Below are positions 35,522 through 46,976 of a stretch of 64,000 nt of DNA, piece by piece. Made by a program: the position numbers and the translations under genes. How positions within the stretch are numbered: position 1 is the first letter of the stretch; every line of letters begins with the position of its first letter. Origin of the DNA: Bryoerythrophyllum caledonicum (lineage: Eukaryota; Streptophyta; Bryopsida; Pottiales; Pottiaceae); assembly GCA_963971425.1 (NCBI GenBank), contig OZ020519.1, forward strand, positions 25,274,786 to 25,338,785, written 5' to 3'. The notes beneath the pieces are model-generated. The model ran no database searches. It was not told the DNA's origin and was given only the letters and a program-made list of their open reading frames with translations.

Positions 35522-38351
35522 TTACGATTCGGACCTGGCAAGTGCTTCCAAGGAGGCCTTGATAATCGCTACTTGACCCTTCACAATTTTTGTAGTTGAA
35601 TCTTGTACATGACCTCCATTCCTCTTTGAAGACCTAGGTTTCCATGTTGTCAAGATTGAATCGGTATTCTCCCACGTTATGGCTATCCCCTTTTCAACTG
35701 TCCAGCGAAGGTTGCAATGTGTATCCCAGTCTTTATAGAGCTTCAAAACATCCCGATTGCGCGATATAGGGTGGAAGAATTGAATATGGACGGTGTTTCG
35801 AATATACAAGTTAGATTTAGGATATGAAATTGCTTGAGCAATCCAAAACGGGCGCTCGTCTCCATCACAAGGCTGCAATGCAACAAAATAGCGAGCAAAA
35901 AGATCACGACCAACTCTAAAAGAAGGAGGTGGATGATCGTGTCTCTGGCCAACAAAATGCTCATCTTCACGGTACTCCTCGTGAACCTCACCTTCCGTTG
36001 AGAACTCATCTTCAATGGCATGTGCAATTCGCATCGTTGGCCAAAAGCCGTCTTCCAATGATATCCATTGGAAGAGTCAGAGCATCTTTAACGTCGTACC
36101 AATAGTATGATAGCGGCTCAAAACATGATCTGGCTTCAACAGACTCCCACAATGATTGCTCCTAGTGATCGATGAATCCTAAAAGTCTCTTCACCACCTC
36201 AGCGAGATGCCGCATCGTAGAAGGCTTCAATGCATCAGGTTCTCCGCGAGGCCATAAAGCCTAGGCTTCCTTCAGAATCCTCCTTCCACAATTTGATGCT
36301 ACTACCTTCTCCTCCCTTAGGAAGCCAATCCTCATCATGACAAAGGATTTTATACTTCATTACCGGACAACCGCTTGAGTCCACATAAAACTTGAATTGA
36401 TGAGCCTTCGTATGACCCTGCAAAGCTTCATCACCGTCCGTAATCATATCCCCAATGAACTTCTTAAAGTCAAGAACCTCTTGGATGAGATGCGGGATTG
36501 TCGGAACACTCTCATTTTTATGAACGACCTCATGAGCAAAGGAATGGTTGGAAAACTCTCCTTCCTCAGTGTCATACTCCAACGTCCAAATAATGCATCT
36601 ATATCATCATGTGTATGACCAACTAGCATGAAATTAACATATACCCCACGGAAGATGCGTTTTGCAACAAGGAGAGAGCAAAAACAAAAAACAAATCTAT
36701 TTTTTGTTATCACCAACAGCATTGTCCATTTGCACGTTCAATATTGGAGGCAAAGGCCTCCTTGGAATTGGGATATCTGGAATCTGCCCTAATGGATCCA
36801 AACACATCTCTACACCTCGTAATACCGCCGCATACAATGGATGAGAACTAGATTTTGGAAAGAGATGCCAAGACAATGACTTCGGAGGCGCCTCCAAGTC
36901 ATACAATAGTTTTGCGAACGACTCGACCGTGTAATTGGCATCATGGGATTATAAATCAAGGCCGTAATGGGCGTAATGCAGGTCCACATGACCATGGGCA
37001 AGCATGCCTTTGACTGTAAGATGCAACTTCAAAAGCCCATCTAAGTGCTTTGTTTTATGTGAAAAAATTGGGGAGGCGGTCTTTGAGTGATCCATCTTAT
37101 CATGCATGATGGTTAGGACCTCCTGGGACGACGACTTTGATCGAAATCGGTTCAGGTAGTACAAGTCCCGATGTGGGAAAGTAGAATCGATGTGAACCTG
37201 CATCTTCTTTTGCCATAGCGGTGATGCTTGTATTCCAGGTTGAGTAAGCTTCTTCTGATCCTGGTATTTGTCACACGTAGAACAACGGGAAAAATTGTCT
37301 CCACCTTTCTTGGCATAGTACTCAGGGAAGCTCACTCGCCGAATCTTACTCAAGCTTGAGGTTGAGATTGGTGGCAATCCACAATCAGCGAGATGATCAT
37401 CAAGAAGCCCTATCTAATCCTTCCAGTTAAAACTTGGAGGAAAGACCTTTGCCACAAGCTTCTCGCCAGTTGGAAGAACACGAGACTTGTGAGGCATGTG
37501 GTCCTCATGTCTATTGAGGATGGCTCCAAGAGCGATAGTAGCCACAACCGTATGACCTCTAGGCTTACATAAACCGGTTTTCCCATGGTGTTGAGCCGCA
37601 TGACCAGCGGCAGCGTCCTTTGCATTCCGATAGAAAATACTCGAACTTAAACCCATGATTTTCATCCACACATGGGCACAAACGTCCACACCCTCTAGGG
37701 TCACAACCTTCCTACCCGCAGCGTTTCTATGAAACTGTCTATGAACGTCGAGTTTGGAATGATTTCTGAACTGCACAATGGTCTAATTGTACAAGCGCGT
37801 TCGGAGGACTTTTATATTATCACTAGGATAGTGTTGAAAATAGTTTTGAATGCAACAACTATTGCTCGCAACTATGTTAATGGAATGAAGGGTCATGAAG
37901 AATTCAGCATTCCTGGACATTGTTGGACGTGTATTCCTTGAGGAATTGTCGTACGAACGGGAGCTCCCACCTAGAGGTTTGTTACTCTCAACCAATCAGA
38001 CATTATAAACGTCCCTAAGGTGATGATGGAAGAGACTCACACCGTTAAAAAAGACTTGTTGAATTGGCCAGGACTAAAACAAGTACCTCCATTCATTAGG
38101 AGCTTCCTCCTGAACAAAAGTATTAGACACCTGTACTGCAACATTAGAATCCCCAAGAGGACCAGAGGAACCTAGAATTGCACTGGTCCGGACATTGCAA
38201 ACCAACCACTCCACAACGCAAACACCCGAACCATTGTGAAGCGAAACAATCATTCCAACCCAGAGACGGCGAGGAATAACATCAAACTCAGGAAGGTCTG
38301 GGTTCACCGGAGCGTCAACATGAACATCGTCGTCCTCCAAAGACGACATCC
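35522..38351 (-). pseudogene. DUF7869-type transposase-like gene, broken
   Basis: Reading 38351 to 35522: an exon starting after acceptor AATGCAG with MSSLEDDDVHVDAPVNPDLP, a 120-residue frame (37776-37414: VDVCAHVWMKIMGLSS, KPRGHTVVATIALGAI, MPHKSRVLPTGEK), then CSTCDKYQDQKKL, IMHDKMDHSKTASPIFSHKT, LNVQMDNAVGDNK and NFMLVGHTHDDIDALFGRWS. A C-terminal domain with PFWIAQAISYPKSN follows. The HDKMDHSK, QMDN and GHTHDDID motifs match the DUF7869 family seen in many plant and animal element-borne proteins. In-frame stops (TAG after NWKD, TAA after GLDL) and at least two frameshifts (an A6 run near 36700, and at the W-S-M segment near 36575) inactivate it. Function is unproven; an RNase H-like DDD fold is my inference. 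Confidence 0.6.
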
Positions 38352-38530
38352 TGCATTCCAATGAGATAAATATTAGAAAGTCCTTCCAATAAGTATGGAC
38401 GAATACCTTGTAGGAATGGACATCAATGAAGAAGCATATGAAGAGGGTAATTAAGCCCAAATCGAGGTAAGGTTTGGCGCTTGAAAAATAACTTGCATTC
38501 AACTGAATTGACATCGTTGAAGAGGCAAAT

Positions 38531-38552
38531 TTAGCTCGACTCGAGGTAAAAA
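38531..38552. repeat. Palindrome, single copy
   Basis: TTTAGCTCGACTCGAGGTAA core. It lies in the presumed first intron or leader of the DUF7869-type gene. Confidence 0.7.
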
Positions 38553-38684
38553 CATATGGTATTATATGACAAGAATACAATTTCATGTCATCACTTTTAA
38601 TACGAAAATGAAATAATCTCACCCTTGACAATGACATTTTAGCCCGACCCGACCTGAAATGTTGACTATTAGAAGGTATGACAA

Positions 38685-38941
38685 TTTATCTCGAGTCGAG
38701 GTAAACTGACGTAGAAAATAAGGTATGATAGTTTAGCTCGACTGGAGCTAAACTGCCGTTGGAAATAAGGTATGATGGTTTAGCTCGAGTCGAGTTAAAC
38801 TGTCGTTATCAATATCGTACGACAATTTAGCTCGAGTTGAGCTAAACTGTCTTACCTTATTTCCAACGACAGTTTAGCTCGAGTCGAGCTAAACTGTCGT
38901 TAATAATATGGACTAACACCTTAGCTCGATTCGAGCTAAAA
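38685..38941. repeat. Tandem array of six palindromes, 47-bp period
   Basis: Palindromes sit at 38685-38705, 38731-38754, 38778-38800, 38823-38846, 38866-38900 and 38920-38941. The best is symmetric from ACGACAG to CTGTCGT with core TTAGCTCGAGTCGAGCTAA. Linkers repeat as well, some inverted: GTTGGAAATAAGGTATGAT at about 38758 and its near reverse complement at about 38850. Confidence 0.85.
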
Positions 38942-39109
38942 TGTCCTTCCATGATTCTTGGCGTCATTTTCGGGCTTCATATGGAGAAACTCTGCAGCCT
39001 ATGAATCTGCCTTTCTGTATACTAGAACCCAAATCTTTGCGTTAGACGTCAAGAAACTCGTAGTGATGCTTCAAAATCATAGTAGCAACTAGAACCAGTG
39101 CAATAAGCA

Positions 39110-39480
39110 TCATTGTGACATCCTAATTGCTAGAATACACGGAGAATGCAAGAAGTAAACTTTGTGTACCTTATGAAGTAGACAACCGGTGCGTTGTTGC
39201 CTCGCGCAAGCGCCCTGCTCAACCGTGCGCAACCTATAAATGATGCCCTCCTCAACCTCCCATAGTTGTACCACCTCCAAGCCTCCTTCCCACCATCCTC
39301 GCACAACAACCAAACTGAGAAGGAAAGAAATGAAGAAACTGGGCGAGGTTTGCCGAGGTCAGTCACGGACACACGACCGTTTCAATTGCGGGCTACGATT
39401 TCAGAATTGGCGGGAGAAAAATTTTCCACAGCCCCTTAAAAAGTGCAAATTTGAAATCTCGGAGGGAAATTGAATAAACT
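39110..39480. other. Unassigned GC-richer stretch with antisense open frames
   Basis: Two overlapping minus-strand frames of 67-80 codons and a plus-strand frame of 77 codons are present, with a CCTATAAATGATG element around 39232. This may be the promoter or first exon of the minus-strand DUF7869-type gene. No homology was recognised. Confidence 0.2.
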
Positions 39481-39561
39481 ATTTTCTGGTTGACTAAAAT
39501 AAGGAAGAGTACATACCTCAAATATACTCGCACATGCAAGTTATATACACGTAATTGTGGG

Positions 39562-39700
39562 ATTCAGGGTTAGGATAACGTTTAGGGTTAGGATTAGGGT
39601 TAGGATTTAGGGTTTAGGATTTAGGGTTTAGGGTTTAGGACTTAGGGTTTGGAATTTAGGTTTAGGTTTAGGATTCGGGGTTTAGGGTCCTTGGTTTAGG
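39562..39700 (+). repeat. Interstitial telomere-like TTTAGGG repeat
   Basis: About 140 bp of degenerate TTAGGG/TTTAGGG heptamers and hexamers, the plant telomere motif. It lies inside transposon DNA, away from any chromosome end in this window. Confidence 0.9.
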
Positions 39701-41104
39701 TATTATCGTTCAGATGATATTTCATTTCAATTTAATATCACTTTGAATATTCCGGATATTGAAAATTTAACTAAGGTATAGGAAATGTAGAGAAGATATT
39801 GAGATGATTAGAAAGAATTTATATTACAATCCAAATAGGACTTATCTATAAAGTTGAAAGCAAAGACCTTAACGAACGAGTAGCATTAAAAAAAACAAAA
39901 AACAAATTCTATGTGCACGTGTATTTTGAGCAAAAAAGTATGTATTCAAACATGCTTTGGACATCATTTTTTTGGGGTTTTTAAAAAGTGCATAAAGTTA
40001 CTATTTTGTAATCAATTTAGAATGTTCATTCTTTTGCAAGAATCCAAAGTGTCCCCATGGTCTGGATTTGGAATTGAAATTGGTTATTATCCACTAAGTA
40101 CTCAAAGGCTGAAAATGTTCGCAAACTAATAGTTGGATTAAAATATCTTATTCTTGAGTTCACATTGTATCATCATAAGTTTAGGGTGTGACAATCTAAG
40201 CATGACATGAAAGATGGAGGAATTCTTGACCATACACAATTTATTTCATGTTTTGACGTGAAATTAAAGACTTTGTCATTTGTAAAACATAGAGAGTGGA
40301 ACAATATTAAAAGATTTAAACAAGAAATGGAATGACCTCTTCATGACAAAACAAGGATAATCAAAATATAAAATATAACTAATACAAAGTGAATCACTTA
40401 GTGCATCAAGCATAATTTAATGTTCATAATGTAAGTAATTTTGAATTTATTTATACATGCAAAAAAAGAATAATTGGTTTTTGAGCACGTTCCAGTGGTC
40501 GCAAATTATATTTTAAATTCTCCAAATTTTGTAGAAGGATGATAGAAGTCATGAGGCATATTATTATGTAATTTATTTTCTCATTGAACGTCTTCAATAA
40601 AAGTCATGCTAGCCAAAAGAGGAACTTCTCGATTGCCAGCACGTCGAGCAGTTTAAAAACCTTTTGCTATGACACACTATGGAATGTGATATTTTTAATA
40701 AATAGAAGTAATATTAGAACGTTTGATATTATGGAAAAACATGTTATTTTTCTAGTGAAAAATAAGATTATATCCCAATTCATACTTTTTCACACATTGT
40801 CACATACTTTTGATTTAGGGTACCAAAAATACTTAGACTTCCTATCCACTAAAGACTAGGAGATCGTCATATTTTTTTGCTTTTTAATATTACTATTGGA
40901 GATTTAGGTCTACATATTTTGAAAATCCTTTTAAAATTCAAAAGATTTCTTTTTCACCTTGTGAAATACTTAACCATTAAGAGAAGTACGGAGTTCAAAT
41001 TGATTGTTTGAAGAAGTGGAAATACACATTGCACATACATCAGCTCGGTTTTTAGCAGAGGTGTGCCCCATCACTATGTGCAATGAACTAAAAGGAGTGT
41101 GTGC

Positions 41105-41206
41105 ACACACTTTAACTCCAGTAGTGCTAACGTGTGCCCCATCACTAGGTGCAATGAACTAAAATGAAAATACGCACAATTTAGCTCTACTAGAGCTAAA
41201 TTGTGC
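41105..41206. repeat. Two palindromes, right subterminal
   Basis: 41105-41136 is degenerate (ACTTTAACTCCAGTAGTGCT). 41174-41206 has perfect 15-bp arms (GCACAATTTAGCTCT and its complement). Confidence 0.75.
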
Positions 41207-41699
41207 ACCATCACTAAATGGAGTGGATTAGAAAGCAAAAATGCATTATGTAGCTCCAGTACACACAAGATGGCTTCTAGTATAGTGGACACTAAATAGG
41301 AATCCATACACTAATTGTAAAATTTACAATATGTGTAGTGACAAAACTATATTACACTAAATGTCAACTACTACACTAAATGTCAATCCTAGTAAATAGT
41401 GGAACATAAAGTTTTTTACTTGTGGACAATTACTATATGAAACCTTAATAATGATTTGATTACATCATGAGCATCAAAGTAAAGAAGGGTTGAGTGCATG
41501 TAGAAAAACAAGAATTTGCAAGAAAGAGCTTGGGAATAATAGGACGTAGGTATGGAGCAAAAGGAAAATCTCAAAAATTGAACAAAGTAGAATGTAAAAT
41601 ATGGAGGGAAAATGAAACTACAAGTAGAAGATTGGAAATATAAGAACATTCTTTTGGGAACGAAAGTGAGAAAAGAAAGGAATATTGGAAAAGGAAAAA

Positions 41700-42110
41700 A
41701 CTTAAACATACAATAAATATAGAAATACAAGTAAAATATTCATTAGATATCCATCACATATGCATTCAATGTGCATTACATATTCAGTAAATATTCATTA
41801 AATACTCATTGAATATTCAAATACACATTGATTTTACATTAGAAATTTATGCACTATTCATTAATTATTCATTAACAATACATTAAGTATTCTATATATA
41901 ATCATTAAATATACAAATATTCATTAAATTGTCATAAAATATACTTTTAAAACTTTAAAGATTCATTAAATAATATTGAAATATTCTTTAATTGTTCATA
42001 AAAGTTACAGATATACAAATATACATTAAATATTGTATAAAAATTCATTACAAAGTCATTAGTTATTGGCTAAATATATGATTATACATTAAATATTCAT
42101 TAGATAATAT
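41700..42110. repeat. Degenerate ATTCATTAAATA low-complexity repeat
   Basis: Extremely AT-rich stretch built from repeated ATTCATTAAAT-like units. No gene. Confidence 0.7.
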
Positions 42111-42400
42111 TAAATAATGTAAAGGGAATGCAAGAGATGGGAATGAGAATAGTTGTGGATAAGATGATAACAATTTGAGGTTGAAGATGAGACAAGAAGA
42201 ATACATGCATGGCAACCGGTAGGTAGAAGATTCTAAGCTAACACTATTTATCAAGTAACAAATTTGTGTGCTAGGGTAGAGTTTTGATTGAAGGCTATTA
42301 CAAAATGAACTGCAGTAGGTGAACGAATGAGGGATAATGTTTAGGACAATGGCGGCTAAAACTAATTGCCAACTTGTTGACAAATAGTGTACTAGAAAAA

Positions 42401-42796
42401 GAGCATCTCTACCGGGGCATAGGGTCCGGGAGAAATGAAAGAATGCAGGAATAAACACGGTAAAGCCCACTCCGCGAGGCCCAGGCCGGTGTCTCGGCCC
42501 ACTGGGGTGACGGCGCCGGTTCTTCTGAATAGTAAATTTACAAAAAGTACAGGGGACACCAAAATTCCCCGGGAGCATGTGTTCAATCATGTAATGACAC
42601 GTGGGAATTAAAAAAAACAATAAAAACCCAAAAGAATTTGGCCAACTACGGCGTCAGCGCCGGGCGCTGGCGTTCCTCCAGAATGGCCAATTCGGGGACG
42701 GTGCGAGGGGGAAAGGGTAACCCCCCTCCCGTCATCTCAAACTTGGGCACCTCTCCCCCTAGCGTGGAAAATTCCTCGTCAGGGGTGGAGATGCTC
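42401..42796. mobile_element. Small non-autonomous TIR element
   Basis: Ends are GAGCATCTCTACC (42401-42413) and GGTGGAGATGCTC (42784-42796), inverted with one mismatch. The interior is GC-rich and contrasts sharply with its surroundings. No transposase is encoded. GAGCATCTCCA-type termini are frequent in plant MITEs. No target-site duplication could be fixed. Confidence 0.65.
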
Positions 42797-42858
42797 TAAC
42801 TACACTATTTGTACGGTTACACTAGAAGCAAAATGAAGTGAAAAACAAAGAAAAAATT

Positions 42859-42959
42859 CACACTTTAGCTCTATTAGAGCTAAAGTGTGCACCATCACTA
42901 AATGTAGGGAACTAAAAGAAAATATGCACACTTTAGCTCCAATAGAGCTAAAGTGTGCA
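42859..42959. repeat. Two palindromes with long perfect arms
   Basis: 42859-42890 and 42925-42959. The second has symmetric arms from TGCACACTTTAGCTC. Both are followed by the sequences seen after the 41.2-kb copy (GCACCATCACTAAATG after the first), so this is a second subterminal region. Confidence 0.8.
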
Positions 42960-43079
42960 CTGCCATTTATTTTAAAATTATACTATTTGAAGATGTGGTC
43001 TTAACATACTTATTGTCTATTCGATTCTCATAGTAAATAATATCAAACTCACAAAAAAGAAAAACTTGAATTCAAAGTA

Positions 43080-43540
43080 ATAGAATCTTAAATCGTAGCT
43101 TTAAAACTCTCTTAAATGTGCTTCACCCCTCTCAAACACGTAAAAACTGGTGTAGGAGGAACTTATATATAACGATGGTAATGAATCTACTCCTTGTGTA
43201 AAGCAAAAATTGAAATCGAGTCAAGTCAGAGCAAGCTGATCCACTTAAAGCATGAAAGAAAACTAAACACTCTAATCCTATTTCTAACACTAAACACTGT
43301 AATTGTTCACTTCTGTGCAATCAAAGTTTGTGTATTATTGAGAAAATGTCAATTTATAAGTTTTAATTGAGATCATACGATTGAAATTAGAAATAATCAC
43401 TTTTCTTTGCTTCCTGCTCGTTGCCCCTGAATAAGCAAATTTGTAGTGTTAATGGCTCAGATAAATTGTGTAGGAAATTTACGAGTGCAAAAATACTAAA
43501 CTCGCGTAATATCTTGAACTTAGCCTAGTGAGATTAAATT
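43080..43540 (-). repeat. R1 repeat, inverted copy
   Basis: Recognisable R1 blocks in inverted orientation: GGTAATGAATCTACTCCTTG, then a degenerate GATCCACTTAAAGCATG segment. No gene. Confidence 0.5.
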
Positions 43541-44335
43541 TACTTCTTTAATTCCGGGTATCAATATTGAAGGTTAATGAATTGTGGTGCATCCAAAACG
43601 AATACCCGAGGGTATTACCTCAATATCGCAAAGAGTATCCCGAGGGTATCGTGGGAGCTACACCGCTACAGGAATTCGTCCCTCCACGGCTTTAGGTGCT
43701 CGAGGGTGTACCCCACAAAGTCGTGGCACGAGTCTCGAAACCCTCACTGTTCTGTGCATGCTTTGTTGCTGTCATTGTTTGCGTTAGACTTGTGAGTTGT
43801 TCGAGTTGTGAGTTGTTCGTGTTGTGTGCGTTAGAGTTGCCGCTTGTGTTCGTGTTGTTTTCAGAAGGGTTTGCTGAGTTTGTAGATGTTGTAGCGTTAG
43901 AATTTAGGGTTTGTTGCGCAATTTTTCTGCAGCACTTTGCTGTCCTGCGGAAAGGATTTGTAGGAAGTGAGGATTATTGTTGTGTGAGTTTTTTAGCACG
44001 TAGAGTTAGAAACGGTTGTGCGCGGAAGACCGACGTGAACGAGGAGCAAGACCTGCAGCAAAGGAGTCGGATTTCTCAATCTTAAAGGTAAGTGCACACA
44101 TTCATGTTTAAATGCAATGTCTTGTATTGCTTTTGATATATGTATAGTTTGGTGGTTTTTTTTGTAGTAGTGTTTTATGTGGTTGTATTTTCTGTTTTGT
44201 GGCATTTTTTGTGTCTCCAGTGCTATTGATATACGTATTGTCTTGTGGAATTGGTGCTATTTTCTGTCGAAGTGTTGATGCTAGTTAGGTTTTTTTTTAA
44301 AAATTTGGTTTCAATGTGTTGCTTTCAATGTACTG

Positions 44336-44425
44336 CTTTGTGTTCAATGTGCTGCTTTTGATGTGTTGAATGTTCAATGTGTTGAAACGTTCAATGTGTT
44401 GAAACATTCAATGTGTTGCTTTTTG
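44336..44425. repeat. Short tandem repeat GTTCAATGTGTTGAAAC
   Basis: About five degenerate units with a TTCAATGTGTTG core, within a probable leader intron. Confidence 0.75.
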
Positions 44426-44725
44426 TTTAGGTTTCTCTGTGGTTCTGCAGTCTATTTGCTTCTGTGTGGTTGTATTTTTTGTGTGCATGTTGTTTTTTTT
44501 GGTTTTGGAATAGAGTTATTGGTTGATGATTGTGTGTGTGGGTTTGTTATTGTTCTTGCAGGACGTCTAGTTCCAACAGAATATTACTGGGATTAAATTT
44601 CATAATCAATGGCTGAAAGGTAAAATCCATACTCTCACCCAGGAGCCCTAAACCCTACGCCTTGAATATCATATGACGGAAGACAAATCTGCACAAATTG
44701 TAATAAAATCAGCATTTCGATCAAC

Positions 44726-44962
44726 ACATTTTAGCTCGAGCCGAGCTAAAATGTGGCCAATAGAGCACAATATTGGCTCCACTTTAGCTCGAGTCGAGCT
44801 AAAGTGCGGCCAATAGTGCACACTGTTGGCTCCATTTTAGCTCGAGTCAAGCTAGAATGCGGACAAAGATGCATTAGACTAGTACACTTTTGCTCAAGTA
44901 GAGCTGAAATGTACCAACTGAATGCGTCTATGGTCGCACTAAAGCCCGACTCGAGCTAAATA
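44726..44962. repeat. Tandem array of five palindromes, about 52-bp period
   Basis: Located at 44726-44754, 44780-44806, 44833-44859, 44883-44913 and 44940-44962. The first three keep symmetric outer arms (ACATTTT, CACTTT, CATTTT). The linkers carry their own dyad, GCCAATA with TATTGGC. The array lies in the intron after the short ATG exon of the ParB-like gene. Confidence 0.85.
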
Positions 44963-45029
44963 GATGATATTATCTACTCTCAAACCCTGTCTCTCAAAAA
45001 AAATATCTTTCTATTCATCAAAGCCAACA

Positions 45030-45056
45030 CACTTTACCTCGAATCAAGCTAAAGTA
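45030..45056. repeat. Palindrome, degenerate
   Basis: ACTTTACCTCGAATCAAGCT with outer arm AAAGT, same intron as the array at 44.7 kb. Confidence 0.6.
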
Positions 45057-45387
45057 TAAAACAAATGACTTAAACCACAACTCAAACACCACTACTTTCG
45101 GACCTAAAAACATGCCAGAAGTAAAATTTACTGATGATATCGATGACACAACTCATGTCTACTTCTTGTTCACCTCTTAGAAATCGTGCATGATTTTAGT
45201 CCCGCTCCAACCACTTGAGAACCTGAAAGAGTGAGGTTCGTGAGTGATTGGATCGGTTCGTAAGCTTTTCCACAATTTCAGGAGTTGAACAAGAAGTAGG
45301 CATGAATTGAATAAAAGGGTCTAGGAAAGTCTTCCAAATGAATATTTAATGTTGCAGAGCTGTAATGATATACATTATATTTTATAA

Positions 45388-45415
45388 CACTTTAGCTCGA
45401 GTCAAGCTAAAAATG
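45388..45415. repeat. Palindrome
   Basis: ACTTTAGCTCGAGTCAAGCT followed by AAAAATG, same intron. A separate direct repeat with a CTCATGTCTACTTCTTGTTCA core lies at about 45156 and 45474 on either side. Confidence 0.7.
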
Positions 45416-46851
45416 AAGCATCAGCTTGAATACAGCAATGTTACCATCGTGTAATTGCAGTCTAGTATCTCAACTCATGTCTACTTCTTGTTCAGCTTCC
45501 TGAATCGTGAATGAGCTTCAGTCCCGTTCCAACCACTTGAGAACCTCGAAGTGTTTGGTCAGACCTTTGCTGGTGATATCGTTGGACCCCAACACATTGA
45601 CTTCACGACCAAAATTACTGATGTAGTCCACGAAGATAACGAGCACGTTAAGTTGTCGTGTGTGACAACCACCAATTTTGTAGAGCCTTATATGTTTACT
45701 ATTGTAGTGAACAATGTTTCATCTCCCTTCTATATCCACGATTTAGTCGATTCTCTTAGGGCGTCCAAATTTGATGAAATAGTGGCTTAGGTCGACCACA
45801 AAATCTCACTAATGAAATGGGAGACTAGTAGTGGTCAGCCGCTGAAAGCAAAGGTTGTAGCGAATAAACTCCGCGTCATTCTATAGAGAATAAATACCTT
45901 TGCCGCTCTGAAGAAGGCAAAAATAATCGCAGGGAGGCGCCCGATAGAAATTTCAATAGTTTCGGGGGCCGTGACCGGGAGTCAAGAGTTGAGTCAAGCG
46001 TCGGTACCGGTTGAAACACCTGGCGCAAGAACGAGTTGAAGCACCTTGTGCAACACGATGTCTGCTTCCCCCGTCAAGAAGCGCTCAGCTGCCAAGAAGC
46101 CGGAGACCTCTTCGAGGAAGAAGATGAAGCTCCTATTAGAGGAGGAGTTGGCCAATTCGATGGCTTGTGCACTCTCGGAGCTCCCTCAGGCGCTCGGGTA
46201 CGGAGAGACAATCGACTACACCAACGTCCAAGAGATTTACCAAAAATTCTGGACGGAGTGTTAGAGTTGCTTCTTCCACGAAGACAGAGAGAAGAAGTTC
46301 AAGCTCGACGTGATGAGGCTGCATAATGCATCGCCAGAGTGGACGATCCGTGCATTCGAACCTCGGGGCATGGAGGAGTTGATGCATTATTACATCGAAA
46401 TGCCCGACAAGACGCAGAAGCAGACTCTCTACGTCATGCCCAAGCTAGATGTTATGCCAACAAAGGTTGAGGACCTCAGGGACTACGTCTACTATATCAT
46501 CAACGGCCAGCATAGCGTTGCAGCATCAAAGGCGATGATAAACGGCAACGTCCCGGAGATAATGAGAAAGCACTTCCGAACATGGCAGTGTTACATTGTC
46601 TGGACGGAGGATTCGGAGAAGCTGAGGAAGATATCCGCCTATTATAATCGCGTAAATCACTTGGTCCAATTCAAGCCGACGTGGGCAACCAATATCCTCG
46701 GCTCTCGGGCTTTGTGGATCCAAGCTAGGAGACCAATGCCGAAGCACTCCGCTGCGGGCATTCGCGGGTCTCACGGGTCAGGTCGGAGAACTGCACTGGA
46801 GATTGCCAATGACAAGAAGTTTGAGGTAATACTCCTTAACCAAGGTCATAT

Positions 46852-46976
46852 ACGTTAGCTCGACTCGAGCTAACGTGCATGTTTGCTCACTATCTGTATA
46901 GTCTTGTATATAGATTCAAATCGCTTATATTGTATACTCTCAGGTTGCAAGTTAGCTCGGCTCAAGCTAACTTGCA
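46852..46976. repeat. Two intronic palindromes
   Basis: 46852-46876 has outer arms ACGTTAGCTCG and CGAGCTAACGT. 46946-46976 has outer arms TGCAAGTTAGCTC and its near complement. Both lie in the intron 46826-47053, and their outer arms differ from each other but stay self-complementary. Confidence 0.85.

Larger units (their letters stand above)
34719..41340 (-). mobile_element. Candidate CACTA-like element carrying the DUF7869-type gene
   Basis: The left border reads CACTACAAAAATCC (34719-34732), and a possible right border CAATATGTGTAGTG ends at 41340. Inside each border lie related subterminal blocks (CCCCATCAC followed by GGTGCAAT or TGTGCAATGAACT) with TTTAGCTCC-type palindromes, at 35.14-35.21 kb and 41.05-41.21 kb. 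Terminal CACTA and subterminal repeats on both sides are a CACTA-superfamily layout, but the encoded protein is not a typical CACTA transposase. The 3-bp flanks (ATT and ACA) do not match. The borders are therefore tentative. Confidence 0.35.

Noticed and set aside
38685..38941. CRISPR array
   Set aside because: Spacing is regular, but the linkers are related to one another and the genome is a plant; the repeats are palindromes of an element family.
46852..46876. Rho-independent terminators
   Set aside because: Stem-loops without T-tracts, in introns of a eukaryotic gene.
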